A DNA stretch of 64,000 bases from Hyphomicrobiales bacterium (GCA_017305665.1 JAFKKH010000015.1:89394-153393), one strand, 5' to 3'. Positions 7,815 through 18,781 are shown, counted from the stretch's first letter. Notes: generated by a model not told the origin, from the sequence alone. Numbers and translations are program-made.

Positions 7815-8537
7815 CTAGCTCGCTGCCTTCCGGTCCTCCTCGGACTCGACATAGTAGCCCGAGTAACCGTCCACCCAGCAGATGTGATCGTGCACCTCTT
7901 TCACGCCTGCGGTGTTCTCGGCGGCGACGATGGCGGCCTGGCGGGCGCGCTCGTCTACGATGACGCCGTGCAGATGCACGGCGCCATTGCGGACCGTGAC
8001 CTGGAATCCGATCGGGCACCACGCGGTTTCCTGCGCCGTCCGCATGATACGGTCGCGGATGTGATCGTCGCTCGCGGTCGGGTCCGGAATCTCATGGGCG
8101 AGGTTCACCACCGCCTGCATCAAGTTGACGCGGGTGACGATGCCGGCGAGTCGGCCACGCTCGACCACGGGCACGCGTTTGATGTGATGTTTTTCCATCG
8201 CGTCGACGATCTCGTCGAGGGGCGTTTCCTCGCCGACCGTGAATGGATCCGGCGTCATCACCTCGCCGACTTTCCGCCCGCGCTCGCGCACGAAATCCGC
8301 GCCGGCCCGACCGGTGCCGATGAAGAACTGCAGCCATTTCGGACGCCTGCGCTGGGTGCCGACTTCGGCGCGGCGGAGAAAATCTCCCTCGGTCACGATG
8401 CCGATGAGCTTTCCCGCTCCGTCCACCACTGGCAGGCCGCTGACATGATTGTTCAACATGAGGGTGGCGGCATCGACGATGGGCGTATCGGGCGTCACGG
8501 TGAGGACATTCCGCGTCATGATTTGATGAGCACGCAT
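7815..8537 (-). CDS. CBS-domain pair with C-terminal BON domain
   Basis: A 240-residue cytosolic or membrane-associated protein. Two CBS repeats occupy about 1-60 and 90-145 (IMTRNVLTVTPDTPI with GLPVVDGAGKLIGIVTEGD; VMTPDPFTVGEETPL with RVPVVERGRLAGIVTR). A BON domain follows at about 160-225 (VTVRNGAVHLHGVIVDERAR ... AGVKEVHDH). CBS pairs usually bind adenine nucleotides and BON domains membranes or lipids; the joint arrangement is common in rhizobia and linked to stress, but no exact role is known. A GGAGATCACC ribosome site precedes the ATG. A basic loop of about 30 residues between the CBS repeats is unusual for a minimal CBS pair but occurs in this subgroup. Confidence 0.88.
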   Translation of the reverse strand: MRAHQIMTRNVLTVTPDTPIVDAATLMLNNHVSGLPVVDGAGKLIGIVTEGDFLRRAEVGTQRRRPKWLQFFIGTGRAGADFVRERGRKVGEVMTPDPFTVGEETPLDEIVDAMEKHHIKRVPVVERGRLAGIVTRVNLMQAVVNLAHEIPDPTASDDHIRDRIMRTAQETAWCPIGFQVTVRNGAVHLHGVIVDERARQAAIVAAENTAGVKEVHDHICWVDGYSGYYVESEEDRKAAS

Positions 8538-8657
8538 GGTGATCTCCTCTGGTTCTGAACAGCTGCATCCTAGCGCGGGGCGGCGGCCGCACGTTGTTCT
8601 GCCGCAAACAGCCGGACTGCGGCTTCCGAAGGAGAGGAGAAGGATTTGGGTGCGGTG

Positions 8658-9194
8658 CTAACCCGACCGTGCCTCGCGCACGCTTTTGCGAAAGCGCTGG
8701 ATCAGCCGCAATGTGCGTGCCGACCATCCGCTGCCGTCGCCCTGCAGCGTGGCCTTGATCTTCGCCTTCAACGGATCGACCAGCGCTTTCGCCCTGGCCC
8801 GCACGGTGAGGATGAATTCGTAGAGCCACTCGAACCAGTTCATCTGCAGCAGTTTGGATTTCGTGACGTCGAACACGAATGCGGTGATGCCGACGCTGAG
8901 CAGCTTCGCGAACAGGATCGTCAGCGTCGCGCTGAACCAGTATTTATGCGCGAGCAGCCAGAGCCCCGCGACCTTCAGCGGAAACAGCGGGATGACCGGC
9001 ACGATGAAGACGATCAGCGTCATCGCCGGCGACAATGCATCGACGCGCTCGGCGAGCCAGTGCTTGATGGTCTTGAGCGGGATCAGCGCGACGACGCGCG
9101 CCACGATCGGTTCGAGATGATCCCATAGCCACGCCTCGATCAGGAAGACGATCGCCAGGAACACCCAGACAGCCTGGACAAGGCGGCGCAGCAT
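8658..9194 (-). CDS. Hypothetical membrane protein
   Basis: A 178-residue protein of unknown function. Hydrophobic segments lie at about 6-28, 56-83 and 86-110, and the last 60 residues are soluble and strongly basic (RARAKALVDPLKAKIKATLQ and RFRKSVREARSG), so the C-terminus is probably cytosolic. The motif PVIPLFPLKVAGLWLLAH resembles conserved rhizobial proteins of no known role. It lies 38 bases downstream of lpd on the same strand and could be the last gene of that transcript. Confidence 0.75.
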   Translation of the reverse strand: MLRRLVQAVWVFLAIVFLIEAWLWDHLEPIVARVVALIPLKTIKHWLAERVDALSPAMTLIVFIVPVIPLFPLKVAGLWLLAHKYWFSATLTILFAKLLSVGITAFVFDVTKSKLLQMNWFEWLYEFILTVRARAKALVDPLKAKIKATLQGDGSGWSARTLRLIQRFRKSVREARSG

Positions 9195-9232
9195 GATCTC
9201 AGCCTATCACCCGGCCCGGTGCCGGGGCAGGC

Positions 9233-10636
9233 TCACATGTGGATGGCGCGCTTGCCGACCGCAAGGGCGGCTTCCTTGACCGCTTCCGAGCGGGTCGGGT
9301 GGGCGTGGCAGGTGCGCGCCAGGTCCTCGGCCGAGCCGCCGAATTCCATCAGCACGCAGGCCTCGTGGATCATCTCGCCAGCCTCGCGGCCGATGATGTG
9401 ACAGCCGAGCACGCGGTCGGTCTTGGCGTCCGCGAGAATTTTCACGAAGCCGTCGGTGGTCTGGTTGACCTTGGAGCGGCCGTTGGCGGTGAACGGGAAC
9501 TTGCCGACCGTGTAAGCGATGCCGGCCTGCTTCAATTCCTCCTCGGTCTTGCCGACCGACGATACTTCCGGGGTGGTGTAGACCACGCCGGGGATCACGT
9601 CGTAGTTCACGTGGCCGGCCTGACCGGCGAGGAGTTCGGCCACCGCGACGCCTTCGTCCTCGGCCTTGTGCGCCAGCATCGGTCCCTTGATGACGTCACC
9701 GATGGCGTAGACGCCCTTCACGGAGGTCGCGAAGTGGTTGTCGATCTCGACCCGGCCGCGATTGTCCAGTGCAACGCCGGCTTCCTTGAGGCCGAGGCCG
9801 TCGGTGTAGGGCACCCGCCCGATGCAGACCAGCACGACATCGGCTTCGATCTTTTCCGCTGCGCCGCCGGCGGCCGGCTCGACCTGCGCCACCAGCGTCT
9901 TGCCCGATGTATCGACGCCGGTGACCTTGGCGCCGAGCTTGAACGCAAAGCCCTGCTTCTCGAGCAGGCGCTGGAATTGTTTTGCCACCTCGCCGTCCAT
10001 GCCCGGCAGGATGCGGTCGAGGAATTCCACCACCGTCACCTCAGCGCCGAGGCGATGCCACACCGAGCCGAGCTCGAGGCCGATCACGCCGGCGCCAACG
10101 ATCAACAGCTTGCCCGGCACCTTATCGAGCGAGAGCGCGCCGGTCGACGACACGATGCGCTTCTCGTCGATCTCGATGCCCTTGAGCTTCGCGACGTCGG
10201 AGCCGGTGGCGATGACGATGTTCTTGGTCTCGACGGTCTGGGTCTTGCCGTCGGCGCCGGTCACCTCGACCTTGCCGGTGCCGAGGATCTTGCCCTTGCC
10301 GCTGATGACGTCGATCTTGTTCTTTTTCATTAAAAACTCGACGCCCTTGACGTTGCCGTCGATGCCCTGCTGCTTGAAATTCATCATCGCGGGCAGGTCG
10401 AGTTTCGGGGCGGAGACGCTGACGCCCATCTTGGCGAAGGAGTGTCCGGCTTCCTCGAACATTTCCGAGGCATGCAGCAGCGCCTTCGACGGCATGCAGC
10501 CGACATTGAGGCAGGTGCCGCCCAGCGTCGCATTCTTCTCGACCACGGCGACCTTCATGCCGAGCTGCGCCGCGCGGATCGCACAGACGTAGCCGCCGGG
10601 GCCGGTGCCGATAACAACGAGGTCGTAGGAAGCCAT
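9233..10636 (-). CDS. lpdA: Dihydrolipoyl dehydrogenase (E3)
   Basis: The FAD/NAD flavoprotein that reoxidises dihydrolipoamide on the E2 subunit of 2-oxoglutarate (and other 2-oxo acid) dehydrogenase complexes. The 467 residues match the family. The FAD motif [13 protein letters not shown] is at about 10-22, the redox disulfide is Cys42/Cys47 in [13 protein letters not shown], the NAD motif is [13 protein letters not shown], and the C-terminal active-site His446/Glu451 sit in HPTRSE. It is the downstream end of the TCA block and follows an SDR gene after 36 bases. The neighbouring sucB makes it most likely the E3 of the 2-oxoglutarate dehydrogenase complex. Confidence 0.97.
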   Translation of the reverse strand: MASYDLVVIGTGPGGYVCAIRAAQLGMKVAVVEKNATLGGTCLNVGCMPSKALLHASEMFEEAGHSFAKMGVSVSAPKLDLPAMMNFKQQGIDGNVKGVEFLMKKNKIDVISGKGKILGTGKVEVTGADGKTQTVETKNIVIATGSDVAKLKGIEIDEKRIVSSTGALSLDKVPGKLLIVGAGVIGLELGSVWHRLGAEVTVVEFLDRILPGMDGEVAKQFQRLLEKQGFAFKLGAKVTGVDTSGKTLVAQVEPAAGGAAEKIEADVVLVCIGRVPYTDGLGLKEAGVALDNRGRVEIDNHFATSVKGVYAIGDVIKGPMLAHKAEDEGVAVAELLAGQAGHVNYDVIPGVVYTTPEVSSVGKTEEELKQAGIAYTVGKFPFTANGRSKVNQTTDGFVKILADAKTDRVLGCHIIGREAGEMIHEACVLMEFGGSAEDLARTCHAHPTRSEAVKEAALAVGKRAIHM

Positions 10637-10672
10637 AATCTCAATCCCTGTCTTTACCTGTTCGTGACGCGT

Positions 10673-11419
10673 CTAGCGTCCGCCGGAGACGTTCATCGTC
10701 ATGCCGGCGACATAGGATGCCTCATCGGACAACAGCCAGACGATGGCGTTGGCGATTTCGTCCGCGGTGCCGACGCGCTGCATCGGCACCGTTTTGGCCA
10801 GCCGATGATGACGGTCCGGTTCGCCGCCGCTGGCGTGGATGTCCGTATCAATGAGTCCGGGGCGAATGCCGACCACGCGGATGCCTTCGGCCGCGACCTC
10901 GTTGGAGAGGCCGGTGGTGAAGGTATCGATCGCGCCCTTGGAGGCGGCGTAGTCGACATAGGTGTTGGCTGAGCCGAGCGTCGCCGCGACGGAGGAGATG
11001 TTGACGATGACGCCGCCCTTGCCGCCGTGCTTGGTGGACATGCGCTTCACGGCTTCGCGCGCGCAGAGAAAGCTGCCGGTGACGTTGACGCGCAGCATGT
11101 GATTGATGCGGTCGGCGGTCAGGTCCTCGACCCGCGCGGTCTGGCCGACAATGCCGGCATTGTTGACCAGCGCGCCGAGCGTGCCGAAGCCATCCGCCGC
11201 CTTGAACAGCGCGAGGATGTCGCGTTCCTCGCCGACGTCGCATTTTACCGCGAGCGCCTTGCCGTTGCTGGCTTCGATGGTCGCCACCACCTCGTCGGCG
11301 GCTTTCTTGTTGGTGGCGTAGCCGATCACCACGCGCCAGCCGCGCTTGGCGGCAGCGAGTGCTGCCGCGCGGCCGATGCCGCGGCTGCCTCCGGTGATGA
11401 CGACGACGTTATTGGTCAT
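10673..11419 (-). CDS. SDR family oxidoreductase
   Basis: A classical short-chain dehydrogenase/reductase of 248 residues. The cofactor motif TGGSRGIG is at 9-16, NNAG at 86-89, and the catalytic Ser142 or Ser143, Tyr157 and Lys161 are all present (YAASK). The C-terminal VSGGR ends like many 3-oxoacyl-ACP reductase-like or glucose dehydrogenase-like members. The substrate is unknown. It stands between the AT-rich gene and lpd in the TCA block, all on one strand with short gaps, so it is probably co-transcribed with 2-oxoglutarate dehydrogenase genes even though no step of the cycle needs it. Confidence 0.92.
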   Translation of the reverse strand: MTNNVVVITGGSRGIGRAAALAAAKRGWRVVIGYATNKKAADEVVATIEASNGKALAVKCDVGEERDILALFKAADGFGTLGALVNNAGIVGQTARVEDLTADRINHMLRVNVTGSFLCAREAVKRMSTKHGGKGGVIVNISSVAATLGSANTYVDYAASKGAIDTFTTGLSNEVAAEGIRVVGIRPGLIDTDIHASGGEPDRHHRLAKTVPMQRVGTADEIANAIVWLLSDEASYVAGMTMNVSGGR

Positions 11420-11438
11420 GAGTTTAATCGCCGATATT

Positions 11439-11972
11439 TCATGCGCGCCAACAATCTTCAGCCTCTTCGTAAAGCGACTTGCCCCACAAATATCGATCTT
11501 TGTCGCGGAGTTTTAACCCCCTAGGTGTTTCCTTGACTACCGCGCACTCGAACGCTTTGTAACTTTTCCAAAAATCACTCCAACGAGTTTCACTACAAGT
11601 GTCAGGGAGGGCGGGACGCCCAAGCTGCTCTCGTACTCTAACATCATAAATCGTGAATTCGTCAGGGTATAGAACTGCAAGAATTGCAGTTGCTGTTGGC
11701 AGACGAAACGTCCAGTTCAAAATCAATGCTTTCAAACGTTGTTCTGCATTCGTCGCTTTAAATAGGTCTTTTGCGATACGCGATACCGCTTGCTCGAAAC
11801 TACCCTCCTTTGCCTTAAGCCGGTCTCGATGCTTCGTTTTGGCTCGTGGCGCCTTCCAGTGGAGGATTAGAAAGAAATCAAGAGGCTCGATTTCTCCCGA
11901 GCGGCAAAATTTCGGACCTACTTCGGAAAGTAAGAATTTCTCCAGATCGTAGAATTTTTGATAGTCGGCCAT
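11439..11972 (-). CDS. AT-rich gene of unknown function inserted in the TCA operon
   Basis: A 177-residue soluble protein I cannot assign. Its DNA is clearly poorer in G+C than the rest: 24 of 60 bases at 11701-11760 and 25 of 60 at 11641-11700, against roughly two thirds nearby. Codon use differs to match. The N-terminal part is charged (HWKAPRAKTKHRDRLK). The middle, FRLPTATAILAVLYPDE then YDVRVREQL, recalls the helix-hairpin-helix turn and the aspartate-bearing helix of DNA-glycosylase-fold proteins; that is weak inference. It ends 19 bases before the SDR start and begins 21 bases after the sucB stop, so it fits the operon without breaking a gene. Probably acquired by transfer. Confidence 0.75.
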   Translation of the reverse strand: MADYQKFYDLEKFLLSEVGPKFCRSGEIEPLDFFLILHWKAPRAKTKHRDRLKAKEGSFEQAVSRIAKDLFKATNAEQRLKALILNWTFRLPTATAILAVLYPDEFTIYDVRVREQLGRPALPDTCSETRWSDFWKSYKAFECAVVKETPRGLKLRDKDRYLWGKSLYEEAEDCWRA

Positions 11973-11993
11973 CGGTCGGAATACCCGCCGAAA

Positions 11994-13250
11994 TCACAGA
12001 TCCAGCACCAGGCGGGCCGGGTCTTCGAGCGATTCCTTGACGCGCACGAGGAAGGTCACGGCTTCCTTGCCGTCGATGACGCGGTGGTCGTAGGAGAGCG
12101 CCAGATACATCATCGGGCGGATTTCGACCTTGCCGCCGATCGCCATCGGGCGTTCCTGGATCTTGTGCATGCCGAGAATGCCGGCCTGCGGCGCGTTCAG
12201 GATCGGCGTCGACATCAGCGAGCCGTAGATGCCGCCGTTGGTGATCGTGAAGGTGCCGCCCTGCATCTCATCGATCTTGAGCAGGCCATCGCGGGCGCGG
12301 CGGCCGTAATCGGCGATGCTCTTCTCGATCTCGGCGATCGACTTGTGGTCGCAGTCGCGCACCACCGGCACGACGAGACCCTTGTCGGTGCCGACGGCGA
12401 CGCCGATGTGGTAGTAGTTCTTGTAGATCAGGTCGGTGCCGTCGATCTCGGCGTTGACGGCGGGGATGTCCTTCAGGGCCTGCACGCAAGCCTTGGTGAA
12501 GAAGCCCATGAAGCCGAGCTTGGAGCCGTGCTTCTTCTCGAACACGTCCTTGTAGTGCGCGCGCAGCGCCATGACGTTGGTCATGTCGACCTCGTTGAAG
12601 GTCGTCAGCATCGCGGCGGTGTTCTGCACCTCCTTGAGGCGGCGCGCGATGGTCTGGCGCAGCCGCGTCATCTTCACGCGCTCTTCACGCGCCGCATCGT
12701 CGGCGGGCGAGGGCGCGCGCACCTGCACGGCGGCGGCCGGCTGGTTGACCGGAGTCGGCGCGGAGGCGGCCTTCTCGATCGCGGCCATCATGTCGCCCTT
12801 GGTGACGCGGCCGTCCTTGCCGGAGCCGGGAACGGTCGAGGCATCGACGCCACTTTCGGCAGAGAGCTTGCGCACCGACGGCGCGAGTGGCGCGTCGGCG
12901 GGTGGCGCTTTTGCAGCCGGAGCAGGGGCTGTCGCAGCCGGGGCGGGCGCGGGCTGCGGCGCGGGAGCCGCAGCCTTGGCGGCGGGTGCAGCAGCGGCGG
13001 GCTTCGCACCGCCGGCGCCATCGGTGATCTGGCCGAGCAGCGCGCCGACCGCGACGGTCTCGCCGTCCTTGGCGATGATCTCGCCGAGCGTGCCGGCGGA
13101 GGGTGCGGGCACCTCGATGGTCACCTTGTCGGTTTCAAGCTCGACCAACGGTTCATCGACGGCGACGGCCTCGCCGGGCTTCTTGAACCATTTTCCGATG
13201 GTCGCCTCGGTCACGGATTCGCCGAGCGTCGGAACGCGAATTTCAGTCAT
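11994..13250 (-). CDS. sucB: 2-oxoglutarate dehydrogenase E2, dihydrolipoamide succinyltransferase
   Basis: The core subunit of the 2-oxoglutarate dehydrogenase complex, passing the succinyl group to CoA. 418 residues, the usual size. The lipoyl domain is at 1-75 with the modified lysine at 42 (ETDKVTIE). A linker rich in alanine and proline (about 80-115) leads to the E1/E3-binding domain at about 117-150. The catalytic domain ends in [12 protein letters not shown] with His389 and Asp393. A single lipoyl domain and this ending separate it from pyruvate dehydrogenase E2. The gene lies downstream of sucA with a 179-base spacer. Also called odhB. Confidence 0.97.
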   Translation of the reverse strand: MTEIRVPTLGESVTEATIGKWFKKPGEAVAVDEPLVELETDKVTIEVPAPSAGTLGEIIAKDGETVAVGALLGQITDGAGGAKPAAAAPAAKAAAPAPQPAPAPAATAPAPAAKAPPADAPLAPSVRKLSAESGVDASTVPGSGKDGRVTKGDMMAAIEKAASAPTPVNQPAAAVQVRAPSPADDAAREERVKMTRLRQTIARRLKEVQNTAAMLTTFNEVDMTNVMALRAHYKDVFEKKHGSKLGFMGFFTKACVQALKDIPAVNAEIDGTDLIYKNYYHIGVAVGTDKGLVVPVVRDCDHKSIAEIEKSIADYGRRARDGLLKIDEMQGGTFTITNGGIYGSLMSTPILNAPQAGILGMHKIQERPMAIGGKVEIRPMMYLALSYDHRVIDGKEAVTFLVRVKESLEDPARLVLDL

Positions 13251-13325
13251 GGTCTACCCTTCTTGCGGCCGCCTCGCGGGCAGCCAGCCTCAATTTAGTT
13301 TGCAACAGTGACAAACATTTCGTCC

Positions 13326-13347
13326 TTGTTCGGGTTCATCCGAACAA
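13326..13347 (-). other. Hairpin in the sucA-sucB spacer
   Basis: TTGTTCGG and CCGAACAA are exact reverse complements around a six-base loop, inside the 179-base gap between the sucA stop and the sucB start. Without a T run it is not an intrinsic terminator. It could be an operator or a structure that sets the ratio of E1 to E2 message; the role is inference. Confidence 0.45.
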
Positions 13348-13429
13348 CGTCCACTTGTAGGCGCCGACCGAGACCTCGATCTTGGGGGCGCCGGCATTTT
13401 TCTGGACGCCAGCCCATAAAAAACTCCGC

Positions 13430-16399
13430 TTACCCGAGCGCCTCGTCGAGCAGTGCCTTGAGCTGGGCCAGATGCTTTGACATCAGACCCGTCGCGGTCG
13501 CCGCCGCCGCCGCGCGACCGGCATAGCGCGGCCGCTTGTTCGGCGCGTTGACCTGATTGAGAACCCACTCGAGATAGGGCTCGATGAAGTGCCATGCGCC
13601 CATGTTGCGCGGCTCTTCCTGGCACCAGACGATCTCGGCGTTCTTGAAGCGCGACAGCTCCTGCACCAGCGTCTTCAGCGGCACCGGATAAAGCTGTTCG
13701 ACGCGCAGCAGGTAGATGTCGTCGATCTCGCGCTTCTCGCGCTCCTCGTAGAGGTCGTAATAGACCTTGCCTGAGCACAGCACGACGCGCTTGATCTTGT
13801 CGTCCGCCACCAGCTTGATCTTCTCGTCCGGCAGCATCGCCGCATCGTCGTGGAGCACGCGGTGGAAGGTGGTGTCGGCGCCGAGTTCGTCGAGCCGCGA
13901 CACCGCGCGCTTGTGGCGCAGCAGCGACTTCGGCGTCATCATGATCAGCGGCTTGCGAATCTCACGCTTCAACTGGCGCCGCAGCGCGTGGAAGTGGTTG
14001 GCCGGGGTCGTGAGGTTGACCACTTGCATGTTGTCTTCCGCGCACATCTGCAGGAAGCGCTCCAGACGCGCGGAGGAATGCTCCGGACCCTGGCCCTCGT
14101 AGCCGTGCGGCAGCATGCAGACGAGGCCGGACATGCGCAGCCACTTGCGTTCGCCCGACGAGATGAACTGGTCGAATACCACCTGCGCGCCGTTGGCGAA
14201 GTCGCCGAACTGGGCTTCCCAGATTGGAAGCGCATTGGGCTCGGCGAGCGAATAGCCGTATTCGAAGCCGAGCACCGCCTCTTCCGACAGCAGCGAGTTG
14301 ATGACCTCGTAGTGGCCCTGGTCCTTGCCGATGTGGTTGAACGGGGTGTAGCGGCTCTCGTCCTCCTGGTCGAACAGCACCGAGTGGCGCTGCGAGAAGG
14401 TGCCGCGCTCGGAGTCCTGACCGGACAACCGCACGTGATGGCCTTCCAGCATCAGGGTGCAGAACGCCAGCGCCTCGCCGGTCGCCCAGTCGATGCCGAC
14501 GCCGTTGTCGATCGCCTTGGCGCGGTTGTCGAGGAAGCGCTGCACCGTGCGATGCACGCGGAAGCCGTCCGGCACCTTGGTGATCTTGCGGCCGATGTCC
14601 TTCAGCGTCGTGATGTCGACACCGGTGATGCCGCGGCGCGGTTCCTCGTCCTGGTCGGCGAGCTTCATGCCCGCCCACTTGCCGTCGAGCCAGTCGGCCT
14701 TGTTCGGCTTGTAGCCGGCGCCGGCTTCGAATTCGGCGTCGAGCCGTGCGCGCCAGTCGGCCTTCGCCTTTTCGACCTCGCCTTCGGTCATGACGCCATC
14801 GGCGACCAGCCGCTTGGCATACAGATCGAGTGTCGAGGGGTGCGTCGCGATCTTCTTGTACATCGCTGGATTGGTGAACGACGGCTCGTCGCCTTCGTTG
14901 TGTCCGTGACGGCGATAGCAGAACATGTCGATCACGACCGGCTTGTGGAATTTCTGCCGGAACTCGATCGCGACCTTGGCGGCGAACACCACCGCTTCCG
15001 GATCGTCGCCGTTGACGTGGAAGATCGGCGCATCGATCATCTTCGCCACGTCGGACGGATAGGGCGACGAGCGCGAGTAGCGCGGGTAGGTGGTGAAGCC
15101 GATCTGGTTGTTGACGATGAAGTGCAGCGAACCGCCGGTGCGATAACCTTTGAGATCCGACAGGCCGAAGCATTCCGCGACCACGCCTTGCCCCGCGAAG
15201 GCGGCGTCGCCGTGCATCAGAAGCGGCAGCACCGAAATGCGCTGGTCGGGTGGATCGCCGTGCTGATCCTGCTTGGCGCGCACCTTGCCGAGCACCACGG
15301 GATCGACGATCTCGAGATGCGACGGGTTCGCGGTCAGCGACAGATGGATCTTGTTGTTGTCGAACTCACGGTCTGACGACGCGCCGAGGTGATACTTGAC
15401 GTCGCCCGAGCCTTCGACCGAGTCGGGGTTGGCCGAGCCGCCCTTGAATTCATGGAACAGCGCGCGGTGCGGCTTGCCCATTACCTGGGTCAGCACGTTG
15501 AGGCGGCCGCGGTGCGGCATGCCGACCACGATTTCCTTCACGCCGAGACTGCCGCCGCGCTTGATGATCTGCTCGAGCGCGGGGATCAGCGATTCGCCGC
15601 CGTCGAGGCCGAAGCGCTTGGTGCCGGTGAACTTGACGTCGCAGAACTTCTCGAAACCTTCGGCTTCGACCAGCTTGGTCAGGATGGCGCGGCGGCCTTC
15701 CGGCGTGAAGCTGATTTCCTTGTCCGGGCCTTCGATGCGTTCCTGGATCCAGGCCTTCTGCGCACCGTTCGAGATGTGCATGAATTCGACGCCGAGCGTC
15801 TGGCAGTAGGTGCGCTCGCAGATCGCGACGATCTCGCGCAGGCTCGCGTAGTCGAGGCCGAGCACGTGATCGAGGAAGATCTTGCGGTCCATGTCGGCGT
15901 CCGTGAACCCGTAGGTGCGCGGATCGAGCTCTTCGTGGTCGCGCGCCGGTTCGAGGCCGAGCGGATCGAGCTTGGCATGGAAATGGCCGCGCATGCGGTA
16001 GGCGCGGATCAGCATCAGGGCGCGCACGGAGTCGCGGGTGGCCTGATTGACGTCGACGCCGGCCAGCGCGGTATCCTTCGCCTGGGCCTTATCCTGTGCC
16101 TTGGCCTGCAGCTTGGCGCCGATTGCCTTCTCGACCTGCGCCCAGTTGCCGTCGAGCGCGGAGGTGAGGTCGTCCTGCGGCGCGATCGGCCAGTTCGCCT
16201 TCTCCCAGGATGGGCCTTCCGCGTTCTTCTGGACGTCCTCGGGGGAGTCCTTCAGGCTCTTGAAGAAGTCCTGCCACTCGGCATCGACCGAGCCGGGGTC
16301 CTTCTCGTAGCGGGCGTAGAGTTCGTCGATGTAGGTCGCATTTGCGCCCTGCAAAAACGAGGAAAGGGCAAATGCTGCGTTCGCGTCCTGGCGAGACAT
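13430..16399 (-). CDS. sucA: 2-oxoglutarate dehydrogenase E1, thiamine-diphosphate dependent
   Basis: The decarboxylating subunit of the 2-oxoglutarate dehydrogenase complex. 989 residues, within the expected 930-1000. The N-terminus (ATYIDELYARYEKDP) is the short helix that docks on E2. The thiamine-diphosphate site shows GMPHRGRLNVL near 300, the GDAAFAGQG stretch near 405, and FVNNQIGFTT-like residues with the metal ligands, followed by RRHGHNEGDEP near 500. The C-terminal part has LPHGYEGQGPEHSSARLERFLQ. It follows sucD by 134 bases, a gap that holds a palindrome and a possible separate promoter. An alanine and lysine-rich insertion near residue 95-115 (KLQAKAQDKAQAKD) is a lineage feature. 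Confidence 0.97.
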   Translation of the reverse strand: MSRQDANAAFALSSFLQGANATYIDELYARYEKDPGSVDAEWQDFFKSLKDSPEDVQKNAEGPSWEKANWPIAPQDDLTSALDGNWAQVEKAIGAKLQAKAQDKAQAKDTALAGVDVNQATRDSVRALMLIRAYRMRGHFHAKLDPLGLEPARDHEELDPRTYGFTDADMDRKIFLDHVLGLDYASLREIVAICERTYCQTLGVEFMHISNGAQKAWIQERIEGPDKEISFTPEGRRAILTKLVEAEGFEKFCDVKFTGTKRFGLDGGESLIPALEQIIKRGGSLGVKEIVVGMPHRGRLNVLTQVMGKPHRALFHEFKGGSANPDSVEGSGDVKYHLGASSDREFDNNKIHLSLTANPSHLEIVDPVVLGKVRAKQDQHGDPPDQRISVLPLLMHGDAAFAGQGVVAECFGLSDLKGYRTGGSLHFIVNNQIGFTTYPRYSRSSPYPSDVAKMIDAPIFHVNGDDPEAVVFAAKVAIEFRQKFHKPVVIDMFCYRRHGHNEGDEPSFTNPAMYKKIATHPSTLDLYAKRLVADGVMTEGEVEKAKADWRARLDAEFEAGAGYKPNKADWLDGKWAGMKLADQDEEPRRGITGVDITTLKDIGRKITKVPDGFRVHRTVQRFLDNRAKAIDNGVGIDWATGEALAFCTLMLEGHHVRLSGQDSERGTFSQRHSVLFDQEDESRYTPFNHIGKDQGHYEVINSLLSEEAVLGFEYGYSLAEPNALPIWEAQFGDFANGAQVVFDQFISSGERKWLRMSGLVCMLPHGYEGQGPEHSSARLERFLQMCAEDNMQVVNLTTPANHFHALRRQLKREIRKPLIMMTPKSLLRHKRAVSRLDELGADTTFHRVLHDDAAMLPDEKIKLVADDKIKRVVLCSGKVYYDLYEEREKREIDDIYLLRVEQLYPVPLKTLVQELSRFKNAEIVWCQEEPRNMGAWHFIEPYLEWVLNQVNAPNKRPRYAGRAAAAATATGLMSKHLAQLKALLDEALG

Positions 16400-16482
16400 A
16401 TCGCGTCCTGATGATTTTTGGTTCTGCGCGTAACAAACGGCGCTTCGCCGACCCCGTGGCGGGATCAGCGCGAATTCGGACC

Positions 16483-16504
16483 TTTTACCCTATTTAGGGC
16501 AAAA
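16483..16504 (-). promoter_or_regulatory. Palindrome with a possible sucA promoter in the sucD-sucA spacer
   Basis: On the minus strand TTTTGCCCTA and TAGGGTAAAA form a near-perfect palindrome with a two-base centre and one G-T pair. On that strand TTGGAC (16516-16511) lies 18 bases before TAGGGT (16492-16487), a possible sigma-70 -35/-10 pair that overlaps the palindrome. So sucA may have its own promoter with an operator over the -10. This is inference; the -10 match is only fair. Confidence 0.35.
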
Positions 16505-16533
16505 CTTCGCGTCCAAAAGAACCAAGCCGCGAA

Positions 16534-17418
16534 TCAGGATTTCAATTTTTCGACAAGAGTCTTTCCAAGTCGGGCCGGCGACGGAGATACAGTGATTCCA
16601 GCGGCTTCCATGGCGGCCGTCTTGGAGGCGGCGTCGCCCTTGCCGCCGGAAATGATCGCGCCGGCATGGCCCATGCGCCGGCCGGGAGGGGCGGTGACGC
16701 CGGCGATGAAGCCGACCATCGGCTTCTTGCGGCCGCGCTTGGCCTCGTCGATCAGGAACTGGGCGGCGTCCTCCTCGGCCGAGCCGCCGATTTCGCCGAT
16801 CATGACGATGGAGGTGGTCTTGTCGTCAGCCAGGAACATTTCCAGCACGTCGATGAATTCGGTGCCCTTGACCGGGTCGCCGCCGATGCCGACCGCCGTG
16901 GTCTGGCCGAGGCCTTCCTGGGAGGTCTGGAACACGGCTTCGTAGGTCAGGGTGCCCGAGCGGGAGACGATGCCGACATTGCCGGGCTTGAAGATGTTGG
17001 CCGGCATGATGCCGATCTTGCATTCGCCGGCGGTCATGACGCCGGGGCAATTCGGGCCGATCAGCCGTGACTTTGAGCCCGAGAGCGAGCGCTTGACGCG
17101 CACCATGTCGAGCACCGGAATGCCCTCGGTGATGCAGACGATCAGCGGGATCTCCGCGTCGATCGCCTCGCAGATCGCGTCGGCCGCGCCCGGCGGCGGC
17201 ACGTAGATGACGCTGGCGTCGGCGCCGGTCTTGTCGCGCGCCTCGCGCACGGTGTCGAACACCGGCAGGTTGAGGTGCTTGCTGCCGCCTTTGCCCGGCG
17301 AGGTGCCGCCGACCATCTTGGTGCCGTAGGCGATCGCAGCTTCGGAGTGGAACGTGCCGTTCTTGCCGGTGAAACCCTGGCAGATGACTTTGGTGTTCTT
17401 GTCGATCAGAACGGACAT
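16534..17418 (-). CDS. sucD: Succinyl-CoA synthetase alpha subunit
   Basis: The alpha subunit, which carries the phosphohistidine during conversion of succinyl-CoA to succinate with nucleotide triphosphate. 294 residues, as expected. The CoA-binding Rossmann part is N-terminal ([16 protein letters not shown]), [19 protein letters not shown] follows, and the phosphorylated His251 is in [15 protein letters not shown]. Its ATG is directly next to the sucC stop, with no spacer, which shows translational coupling of the two subunits. Confidence 0.97.
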   Translation of the reverse strand: MSVLIDKNTKVICQGFTGKNGTFHSEAAIAYGTKMVGGTSPGKGGSKHLNLPVFDTVREARDKTGADASVIYVPPPGAADAICEAIDAEIPLIVCITEGIPVLDMVRVKRSLSGSKSRLIGPNCPGVMTAGECKIGIMPANIFKPGNVGIVSRSGTLTYEAVFQTSQEGLGQTTAVGIGGDPVKGTEFIDVLEMFLADDKTTSIVMIGEIGGSAEEDAAQFLIDEAKRGRKKPMVGFIAGVTAPPGRRMGHAGAIISGGKGDAASKTAAMEAAGITVSPSPARLGKTLVEKLKS

Positions 17419-18618
<1,200 letters not shown>

Positions 18619-18781
18619 CTGGACGCTCTCCCAACCCCTGTCAGGGTGAATTCCCGACTTCACCCAGTTTGATTGTCTGGAATACCGTATACCAGACCAA
18701 AGGCGAGGGCGGAAGCCGTCCCCGCATGGCCGAAAGCTGTGCGGCGGGCGCCGCATCGGGCTTTTGGCCGTTTTTCTTGGG

